In this document: positions 7,389-12,712 of the stretch, piece after piece
How the letters are laid out: the number at the start of each line of letters is the position of its first letter
Position numbering within the stretch: position 1 is the first letter of the stretch
NCBI GenBank assembly: GCA_025453925.1
Contig: JALOPK010000136.1
Location: 1-12,712 of the forward strand
Length of the DNA: 12,712 nucleotides
Direction: 5' to 3'
From: Candidatus Eiseniibacteriota bacterium
GTDB lineage: Bacteria > JAFGKV01
Notes under the pieces: generated by a model
Databases searched by the model: none
What the model was told of the DNA's origin: nothing
What the model saw: only the letters and a program-made list of their open reading frames with translations
Translations under genes and position numbers: made by a program

Positions 7389-8264
7389 CTACAGCAGCTC
7401 GCGGGTCGCGGCCGCGGGGTCTTCCAGGGTGAAGCTCACCAACGCGAGCTCCGGCCCGTCATGGGCGGCGGTGAACATCTGGGTTCGACCGCTCACGTCC
7501 CGCCAGGAGCCGGTGAGCCGGGCCGATTCGTGGATATGCCCGTGCATGGTGACGAGGGGTTGTCTCTCCTGGATGAACCGCGAGATGGCGATGCTGCCCA
7601 CGTGCACGTCCATGGGCACATGATCCACCATTTTGCCATCCAGGCCAGCACGATCCAGGGCGGTCTTGTACGGAGGCGAGTGGAACAGAAACACCGAGTC
7701 GGACAGATCGCGGTCACCCGTTAGGCCCGCCAGGTCCTGACTGATGGTGGAGAACATGGTTTCCGACTCCGACATCGGGACTGAGCGAAACCCCTCCTCG
7801 GGCGAGATGCAGCCCGGATCGACATACCGCGACACGTCGTAGCGCTCCCAATCCTTGAGCAAGAACGGTGTGGGGGGCACGAAGCTGTAGCCATAGATGT
7901 CGAACTGCCGCACGGAGATGCGGCGGCTGTGGGCGTAGTGCCAGAGGCCCCGCGCCGCGACGTCCAGCATCGCCGCCTCTTCGAATCGCGCATCGTCGTT
8001 GCCCAGGATCGCGAAGACTCGTGGGTACGCCAAACCGACGGAACGCTTCAGCCGTTCCAATTCCTTGGCGAGGAACCCGTTGATGAAATCCTCGTGGGCG
8101 CTTCCCGACGTGAACTGGAACATGCCGGATGGCAGAAGGTCACCGCCGAGGAACACCATATCGGGGCGGCGGTCTGCCATCACGTCGAACAGCTTCCGAT
8201 ACCGGTATTCGGAACCGTGGATATCGGTGACGAAGAGGCATTGTGTGGGCCGTTTCCCCGGCAT
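7389..8264 (-). CDS. Calcineurin-like metallophosphoesterase
   Basis: A 291-residue protein with the complete two-metal phosphoesterase motif set: FVTDIHG (Asp14, His16), FLGGDLL (Asp42), ILGNDDARFE (Asn89), FLFHSPPY (His195) and TMHGHIHES (GHIH, His243 and His245). The family hydrolyses phosphomonoesters, phosphodiesters or nucleotides; nothing here fixes the substrate. The GND-D-ARFE arrangement and the insert containing SYFVPPTPF-like residues (about 126-135) resemble the group of standalone bacterial metallophosphoesterases annotated as hypothetical phosphatases, not MutS- or UDP-diacylglucosamine-type enzymes. No signal peptide or membrane segment. The ATG at 8264 is preceded by AAAAGGA at good distance. 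It is convergent with the fusion protein and follows the amylase gene on the same strand, 333 bases away across a repeat array, so it is probably transcribed separately. The palindrome just upstream suggests repressor control. Confidence 0.88.
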   Translation of the reverse strand: MPGKRPTQCLFVTDIHGSEYRYRKLFDVMADRRPDMVFLGGDLLPSGMFQFTSGSAHEDFINGFLAKELERLKRSVGLAYPRVFAILGNDDARFEEAAMLDVAARGLWHYAHSRRISVRQFDIYGYSFVPPTPFLLKDWERYDVSRYVDPGCISPEEGFRSVPMSESETMFSTISQDLAGLTGDRDLSDSVFLFHSPPYKTALDRAGLDGKMVDHVPMDVHVGSIAISRFIQERQPLVTMHGHIHESARLTGSWRDVSGRTQMFTAAHDGPELALVSFTLEDPAAATRELL

Positions 8265-8278
8265 AGCGTTCCTTTTGA

Positions 8279-8302
8279 CACTATTCTAACATTAGAATAG
8301 TG
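8279..8302 (-). promoter_or_regulatory. 24-nt AT-rich palindrome, probable operator of the phosphoesterase gene
   Basis: CACTATTCTAA (8279-8289) and TTAGAATAGTG (8292-8302) are perfect inverted arms separated by CA. It is strikingly AT-rich against its GC-rich surroundings and ends 14 bases before the ATG at 8264. On the minus strand a weak promoter fits over it: TTCACG (8322-8317), 17 bases, TATTCT (8299-8294). An operator for a dimeric regulator covering the -10 is the simplest reading. A transcript hairpin is possible, but the two-base loop makes it a poor RNA fold. Confidence 0.55.
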
Positions 8303-8351
8303 CCGAGAGAGGGTGCCGTGAATGTCCACCCCCGGATCGAACTCAGGCCCT

Positions 8352-8485
8352 GCCCTGTTGGAGCGGTGTAAACCGCGACGGTGCCCGTCCCTCCTCAGAG
8401 CCGGCCCTGTTGGAGCGGTGTGAACCGCGACGATTCCCCGTCCTTCCTCATACCCTGCCCTGTTGGAGCGGTGTAAACCGCGACG
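8352..8485. repeat. Three REP-like palindromic repeats (52-53 bp period)
   Basis: Three copies of a 29-base unit lie at 8352-8380, 8404-8432 and 8457-8485; the core is TTGGAGCGGTGTAAACCGC. They differ at one base only (A to G at 8422). Each contains the stem GCGGT / ACCGC with loop GTAA, GTGA, GTAA. The 23- and 24-base intervening segments resemble each other (CCCGTCC, TCCTCA), so the true unit is about 52-53 bases. The GGAGCGG...CCGC form with a preceding GTTG resembles the REP elements of Pseudomonas and relatives (GTAGGAGCGGG...). Bases 8303-8351 before the array show nothing recognisable. Confidence 0.75.
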
Positions 8486-8493
8486 CTCCCCGA

Positions 8494-8611
8494 CGCGCCT
8501 CGCGGCACTCCAACCGTGCTTCTACTCCAGACCCTGCCCTACCGGAACCGACCGCGCCTCGCGGCACTCCAACCGTGCTTCTACTCCAGACCCTGCCCTA
8601 CCGGAACCGAC
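8494..8611. repeat. Perfect 2 x 59-bp tandem duplication
   Basis: 8494-8552 and 8553-8611 are identical. Each copy contains CCCTGCCCTACCGGAACCGA, whose first nine bases match the lead-in of the REP-like units (8452-8460) but whose hairpin is lost, so these appear to be decayed or recombined members of the same array. The second copy includes the stop codon and last few codons of the amylase gene. Confidence 0.85.
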
Positions 8612-11600
8612 CCAGGCCGAACCGACCGCCGGGCCCGGGCGAGTTCTGGGCGGCGGTCCCGTTGCTGGAGAATTCGAAACGGCCTTCGGCAACCGACGCG
8701 GCGCCGCGGTTCGCCGACGTGTCCCAGGCCAGGATCCTATAGAACACTCGCCCGCCGGGCGGCGCGGCATCCACGAACGAGGTGCCGCCGGCCGAGGCCA
8801 GGAACGTGGGGCTCCCGGCATCGAAGTAGGCGCTGGTGGACCGGAAGACCTCGTAGTAGGCGATGTTCTCCGGCTGCCCCAGGCTGTCGTGCGTCACCGC
8901 GGACCAGGATACCGTGATGGAACCGCCGCCGGGTGTCAGCGTCACAGTGGCCGGCGCTGCGGGCGGCACGGAGTCCCACGTCCAGCGCTTGGCGCGGCAG
9001 TAAACCCGGGCTTCCGAGCCGGGGATGGTGACCACCCGTGGCGAGGAGCCCACCGACACCGTGGAGTCACCCAGGAACTCATACCACGTGCCCGTGACCG
9101 GGAAGGCGACGCTGACCGCCTTGGCGTTGCGGTCGAAGTTGGCGACCACCACCACCGAGTCGGTGCCCGCATCGGTGTATCGCCAGAATGACAGGGTATG
9201 ATTGGCATTGTCACTGAGGGTTGTGTAGAGGTTCCCGCTGGTGAGCGACGGGTAGTTCTTCCTCAGCCAGATAAGGCGCGAGTACAGTTGGTAGAGTGCC
9301 GATCCCACGGGCTGCTCCAGATACTCCCAGTGCAGGGGATTGGGATCGATGGTTCGCTCCGTGTCTTCCCCGAACTCCTGGCCGTGGTACAGCATCGGGG
9401 TGCCCGTGGAGGTGAAGAGCATGGCTGCTCCGAGCTTGGATTTCTTGACCGCAAGATCATAGTCGATGGCGGGGTTGGTCTGGGCCTCCCAGACGATGCG
9501 CTGCTCGTCGTGGCTCTCGGTGTAGTTCACCACCTCCGTCTCGTCCGCGAAGCCGTCCCCGGCGTAGTGGATCGCCTGGGCCGTGACGCCCATGTTGCCG
9601 TAGGACGAGCCTTCGAACTGCCCTTCCCGCAGATTGGCTTTCATCTGATCGTGGAAGGTGTCGTGCCAGCCCGAGGTCGCCTTGGTCCCGGATACCACGG
9701 CGGGATCCTGGGGAAGGTGTTCCAGCACCTGGTAGACGTCGTTGTCAAAGTCCCACGCGACGTACGTGAAGTACCCGATGCCGTTCCCCGTATCGTCGCC
9801 CACGCCGTCCCATCCGATGAAGGTGGTTGCGTCGTAGCGGAACCCGTCCACGTGATACTCGCCCATCCACGTCTCCAGAACGTCCTTGCTGAGCTGCTTG
9901 GTGCCGGAGCTCCAGTGATCAAGATCGGGGAACCCCCAGGGGTTGGTCATGGCATGGAACCATGGGCTGGCATCCCAGTCTTCACCGTAGAGACGGTAGA
10001 GCGAGGCCGACGCGTCGAGATGGTTGAACACCATGTCGATGAGGATGGCGATGCCGTACGAGTGGGCGGTGTCCACCAGAGTCTTCAGGTCGTCCGGCGT
10101 GCCGTAGACGGCCTCGGGGGCCATGTAGTAGGCCGGGTTGTACCCCCAACTGATGCCGCCGGGGAACTCGTAGCACGGCATGATCTCGACCGCGTTGATG
10201 CCCAAGGATGCGAGGTACGGCAGGCGGGCCTGCAGACCGGCGAAGTCGCCTGATTCGGAGAAGTCACCCAGATGGGTCTCGTAGATGATCATGTCCTCCG
10301 GCGCGGGCCGGGACCATGCGCCATCGGTCCACGGGAAGGGCGAGGCCCCCACCTCGATCACCGATTTCGCGACGCGCCAGTCCCCTGATTGCGATCCGCC
10401 GTCCGTCCAGTTGAGCTGGCGGGCATAGGGGTCGGCGATGGGCAGAATGCCGTCCACGAGGTAACGGTAGTCGTAGGTGCCGTTGGCAAGGGGCAGCGTC
10501 GTCCACCAGACGCTGTCCGCGTAGACCTTGAGCAGCGTGGCATCGCTGTCCCACGAGTTGAAGTCGCCGGGCAAGGTCACGAAGTGCTTGCCCGGAGCCC
10601 ACAGCATGAAGGTCACGGTGCCATCGCCATTGTCGAACGCGCCGGGAGAGGCGCCCGCGGGCGGCTCCTCTTCCTCGACCGTAGGGGTCACCCATGCATA
10701 GCCATAGTCGAACGCCACCAGGCCGCCGGCGTTCTTCGCTTCGACTACCAGCAGATGCCGCCCCAGGGAATCGGTCTCCGTGTACCATTCGTAGGGTGAC
10801 GACGTGGCCACGTCGGCGCCGTCGAGCCAGAGGGTAGCCTGGACTGCGCCGGTGCTGGTCCAGGAGATGCTCACGGTATCGCCGTGAACGAACGACGTGT
10901 CGGATGGAGGAAAGGTAAGCGTTGCCGTGGGCTCGCCGGCCCCCGGCACGAGCCAGAGGGCGATCTGGTAGTCGAGCCCTCCGTTGTTGTCCCAGGTATC
11001 GTCGTCCCAGTGGAGCACGAAGTCAGCCGTCCGTACCAGTTGTTCCCCGGTGTTGAAGGGGCCGAGGGTGATGCTGCACTCGCCGTTGCCGTCCGGCCCG
11101 TCCAGGGGGCTCTCGACGGCCCCGGTTCCCGACGCCGAACTTCCCGCGGGCCAGTAGGCGGGAATGGGCTGAGTCCACGTGCCGTCATTGGTGTTGACGC
11201 CCCAGTGCAGGTTGCCACTCTGGGTGCAGTCGCGGATGACGACTTCGACCGTGTCATTGGGGCCCGGAGGGTCTCCTGTCCAGAACACGCTGCCCTGGGC
11301 CGCGTCGTAGAAGACGCCGTCATTGGGGTTGATCTGCGGGCCGAGACGGAAGCCGTAATGATGCGTGAAGGTCTTATCGTTGATGCCGTCGGACGTGCCG
11401 TTGTCCGGGACCGCCGCGTAGAGCCAGCCCCATCCGGGGTTGGACGCCGAGGCGAGGTCCCTGGCGTACATGACCATGTGGATGTGGGAGCCGTAGGCGA
11501 AGTGCGAGCGGGGGATGGCCGTCTCGAAGTACGACGTCGACCACGCGACATGATACCCGCCGCGAAGGTCCGTGGTGCCGCCGGCTCCATCGCGATACCA

Positions 11601-12017
11601 GGCCGAACCAACGTGCTGCCAGACGTGCTTCTCCGGCGCGCCCGCATTGGCCTTGGCGGAGTAGAGGAAGTCGGCATTGAACGGCAGATGCACCGTGGAC
11701 CCGGCAAACCACTGCTCGTAGGGGAGGGTCGAGTCGCCGGCGCCTTCGGAGAGGCCGGGCATCGGGTCGCTGTCGATGGCGATGAAGAGGGCCTGGTTGT
11801 ACCCGCTGTTGTCGTTGATGTTGATGCCCTCGAAGCCGATGTAGAGCGAGTCGGCGTCCCAGGTGATGTAGCCGTACTTGCCCGTCGTCGAGGTGGTCCA
11901 CTTCTCGCCGGCGGCATCCCATTCGGAGAGATTGCCGTCGACGGTGACTGAGTGGTAGGTGGCGGCCTGGGCCAGCAGGGGAGCGAAAAGGAGGGAGAGT
12001 ACGAGGCAGCGGCGCAT
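8598..12017 (-). CDS. Secreted multi-module GH13 alpha-amylase/pullulanase-like enzyme
   Basis: An exported 1139-residue alpha-glucan hydrolase. ATG at 12017 is chosen over an upstream ATG at 12077: AGGAGG lies six bases before it and the protein then begins with a classic signal peptide (MRRCLVLSLLFAPLLAQA, cut before ATYHS). Modules: CBM9/glucodextranase-like beta domain (about 20-230; VDGNLSEWD, YITWDADSLYIGF), a starch-binding-like domain of CBM25 style (about 232-357; WTQPIPAYWP, WDNNGGLDY), an Ig-like domain (about 362-445), an acidic linker EEEEPP, a CBM48-like domain (about 456-545; FMLWAPGKHFVTLPGDFNSW), GH13 catalytic barrel (about 575-925), C-terminal beta domain, and fibronectin III (about 1018-1112). 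Catalytic regions: DMVFNH (661-666), GFRYD (nucleophile Asp729), VLEHLP (acid/base Glu766), ESHDE (Asp837). All three catalytic acids are present. The final tail GRFGLGRFR is encoded in the 59-bp duplication and no sorting domain is visible. Hydrolase versus branching or debranching activity is undecided. Confidence 0.9.
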   Translation of the reverse strand: MRRCLVLSLLFAPLLAQAATYHSVTVDGNLSEWDAAGEKWTTSTTGKYGYITWDADSLYIGFEGININDNSGYNQALFIAIDSDPMPGLSEGAGDSTLPYEQWFAGSTVHLPFNADFLYSAKANAGAPEKHVWQHVGSAWYRDGAGGTTDLRGGYHVAWSTSYFETAIPRSHFAYGSHIHMVMYARDLASASNPGWGWLYAAVPDNGTSDGINDKTFTHHYGFRLGPQINPNDGVFYDAAQGSVFWTGDPPGPNDTVEVVIRDCTQSGNLHWGVNTNDGTWTQPIPAYWPAGSSASGTGAVESPLDGPDGNGECSITLGPFNTGEQLVRTADFVLHWDDDTWDNNGGLDYQIALWLVPGAGEPTATLTFPPSDTSFVHGDTVSISWTSTGAVQATLWLDGADVATSSPYEWYTETDSLGRHLLVVEAKNAGGLVAFDYGYAWVTPTVEEEEPPAGASPGAFDNGDGTVTFMLWAPGKHFVTLPGDFNSWDSDATLLKVYADSVWWTTLPLANGTYDYRYLVDGILPIADPYARQLNWTDGGSQSGDWRVAKSVIEVGASPFPWTDGAWSRPAPEDMIIYETHLGDFSESGDFAGLQARLPYLASLGINAVEIMPCYEFPGGISWGYNPAYYMAPEAVYGTPDDLKTLVDTAHSYGIAILIDMVFNHLDASASLYRLYGEDWDASPWFHAMTNPWGFPDLDHWSSGTKQLSKDVLETWMGEYHVDGFRYDATTFIGWDGVGDDTGNGIGYFTYVAWDFDNDVYQVLEHLPQDPAVVSGTKATSGWHDTFHDQMKANLREGQFEGSSYGNMGVTAQAIHYAGDGFADETEVVNYTESHDEQRIVWEAQTNPAIDYDLAVKKSKLGAAMLFTSTGTPMLYHGQEFGEDTERTIDPNPLHWEYLEQPVGSALYQLYSRLIWLRKNYPSLTSGNLYTTLSDNANHTLSFWRYTDAGTDSVVVVANFDRNAKAVSVAFPVTGTWYEFLGDSTVSVGSSPRVVTIPGSEARVYCRAKRWTWDSVPPAAPATVTLTPGGGSITVSWSAVTHDSLGQPENIAYYEVFRSTSAYFDAGSPTFLASAGGTSFVDAAPPGGRVFYRILAWDTSANRGAASVAEGRFEFSSNGTAAQNSPGPGGRFGLGRFR

Positions 12018-12023
12018 CAGGAA

Positions 12024-12029
12024 CCTCCT
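12024..12029 (-). promoter_or_regulatory. Shine-Dalgarno of the amylase gene
   Basis: A consensus AGGAGG on the minus strand, six bases before the ATG at 12017. It places translation start directly at the signal peptide and excludes the 20-residue arginine-rich extension. Confidence 0.85.
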
Positions 12030-12171
12030 GCGATCAGGGTGCATACCCGGTGGAGATGCTCTCCGACGACCCAACATGGCGGCCCGTGGCAGAAGATCAA
12101 GTGATGGAGCGACCGCTGCGTACTCCGCCCTCTCGTCCTCCTGTCGCTACGTCACTCTGCGGCGTGCCCCT

Positions 12172-12287
12172 CCATTGCTCCGTTTCGGATTCCGTACTTC
12201 GTGCTTCGTGCTTCGCGTCTCTGCGGGATCCCTCGCTCCGCCCATTGCTCCGTTTCGGATTTCGAGTTTCGTGCTTCGGATTTCCGG
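12172..12287. repeat. Heptameric TTTCG-type short tandem repeats inside a 70-bp direct repeat
   Basis: CCATTGCTCCGTTTCGGATT occurs at 12172-12191 and again, identically, at 12242-12261. Each copy leads into five degenerate heptamers: TTTCGGA, TTCCGTA, CTTCGTG, CTTCGTG, CTTCGCG (12183-12217) and TTTCGGA, TTTCGAG, TTTCGTG, CTTCGGA, TTTCCGG (12253-12287). The consensus is about YTTCGNR. The second block runs into a small CCGGC-GAA-GCCGG hairpin. Confidence 0.75.
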
Positions 12288-12306
12288 CGAAGCCGGTGCG
12301 CGAGAC

Positions 12307-12334
12307 TTGACTTGCGCCGTGCCTCGTGTAAGGT
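12307..12334 (+). promoter_or_regulatory. Promoter-like TTGACT-16-TAAGGT
   Basis: TTGACT (12307-12312) and TAAGGT (12329-12334) are 16 bases apart. A 9-bp hairpin (12346-12368, arms ACGGCGGCG / CGCCGCCGT, 5-base loop) would fall at the start of the transcript. No convincing gene follows within 300 bases, so this may drive a short RNA, a decayed gene or the possible gene at the right edge, or be chance. Confidence 0.3.
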
Positions 12335-12485
12335 GGGCCTCACTCACGGCGGCGGCGTGCGCCGCCGTTTCGAGCCTTCGCACCCACTGGGGGGAGCATG
12401 GTCTCGTTCTGCTCTGCGCTCTCATTCTGGCCGTTCCGCACTAGCTGCTCACCGCTCAACGTTGCGGCGCAGCCGCTTTGCCCGC

Positions 12486-12513
12486 CTGACGCTTCACGCC
12501 TCACCCTTTACTC
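12486..12513. repeat. Second heptamer tract (CTCACGC-type)
   Basis: Four consecutive heptamers: CTGACGC, TTCACGC, CTCACCC, TTTACTC. The period is the same as in the TTTCG-type blocks but the consensus differs (about YTSACSC). Confidence 0.5.
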
Positions 12514-12664
12514 AGCCGCGGGCCGGCCGGGCCAGCGAGTCTGACTCTCTCTCGTGCGCAAATCCCCCAATGCAATACCTGACCCTCAAGCCCCCTTCCA
12601 TGATCACAAGGGGCCTGTCAGATTTCAAGCCCTGATCCCGCGCCGTTCCCCATAGGGTGATTCG

Positions 12665-12712
12665 ATGGTCGGCAGAGGTGGGAGAGGCATATGGTGGTCT
12701 GAGGCCATTGAT
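12665..12712 (+). CDS. Possible N-terminus of a gene cut by the right edge
   Basis: ATG at 12665 opens a frame to the window end, giving MVGRGGRGIWWSEAID. AGGG lies seven bases upstream. Sixteen codons are too few to identify. A basic start followed by a W-x-x-x-I helix is compatible with small helix-turn-helix transposase accessory proteins, but this is only a guess. Confidence 0.2.
   Translation, partial: MVGRGGRGIWWSEAID

Larger units (their letters stand above)
12018..12664. other. Repeat-rich intergenic tract without a convincing gene
   Basis: Several frames are open, but they encode low-complexity Ser/Arg/Phe/Leu strings produced by the repeats and lack plausible starts. The tract holds the two heptamer blocks listed separately, short hairpins (12284-12296 CCGGC-GAA-GCCGG; 12346-12368; 12464-12476 GCGGC-GCA-GCCGC) and a weak CCCCTT / AAGGGG inverted repeat near 12593-12614. 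No tRNA or rRNA was recognised. Confidence 0.6.

Noticed and set aside
8275-8303. Plus-strand promoter starting with a perfect TTGACA at 8275-8280
   Set aside because: The hexamer 17 bases downstream is TAGTGC and no plus-strand gene follows; the TTGACA arises from the edge of the palindrome.
8352-8485. CRISPR-like array: three 29-base repeats with 23-24-base spacers
   Set aside because: The spacers resemble each other (CCCGTCC, TCCTCA), spacer length is short, there are only three units, and no cas gene is near. A dispersed palindromic repeat fits better.
9198-10253. Long plus-strand frames opposite the amylase (also 10884-11951)
   Set aside because: They are Val/Gly/His/Arg-rich reversals of the amylase coding strand with no family motif.
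11959-12635. Overlapping plus-strand open frames of 80-160 codons in the right-hand tract
   Set aside because: Their content (RFGFRTSCF, FRISSFVLRIS and similar) is a translation of the heptamer repeats, and no ribosome site or family signal is present.

Overview
This is a GC-rich bacterial chromosome segment. I infer, from remembered similarity rather than a search, an uncultured lineage of the Gemmatimonadota / Eisenbacteria / FCB type. The clues are the style of the glutamate dehydrogenase, a secreted Ser/Thr/Pro-rich beta-helix protein, a multi-module secreted glycoside hydrolase and a pair of odd PEP/pyruvate-binding proteins. The exact phylum cannot be read from the window.

Layout. (1) 1-428, minus strand: the N-terminus of a secreted right-handed beta-helix protein that runs off the left edge. 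(2) 429-1031: a gene-free divergent intergenic region with several palindromes. (3) 1032-2318, plus: glutamate dehydrogenase with all catalytic residues, followed by a perfect 13-bp hairpin. (4) 2403-4136 and 4129-7314, plus, overlapping by 8 bases: two PEP-synthase/PPDK-type ATP-grasp proteins. Both lack the phosphohistidine swivel domain and the PEP/pyruvate TIM barrel, and both share a second conserved module (GRWGS...HFF). The larger one also has an N-terminal GAF-like region and a C-terminal Pol-beta/MNT-type nucleotidyltransferase with an intact metal triad. (5) 7389-8264, minus: a calcineurin-like metallophosphoesterase with an AT-rich 24-nt palindrome in front of its start. (6) 8352-8611: three REP-like hairpin repeats, then a perfect 2 x 59-bp tandem duplication that overlaps the 3' end of the next gene. 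(7) 8598-12017, minus: a secreted five-module GH13 alpha-amylase/pullulanase-like enzyme. (8) 12018-12712: a repeat-rich tract with no convincing gene. It holds heptameric short tandem repeats, one promoter-like site and possibly the first 16 codons of a gene at the right edge.

How the parts may work together. The plus-strand block joins glutamate/2-oxoglutarate interconversion to an overlapping pair of ATP-grasp proteins, one of which ends in a nucleotidyltransferase of the fold used by GlnD and GlnE. A sensory or modifying role in nitrogen/carbon balance is a testable inference, not something the sequence proves. The amylase and the beta-helix protein are exported and look like polysaccharide-facing proteins. 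The most notable features are the GAF / ATP-grasp / GRWGS-HFF / nucleotidyltransferase fusion with its smaller partner, and the REP-like and heptamer repeats.
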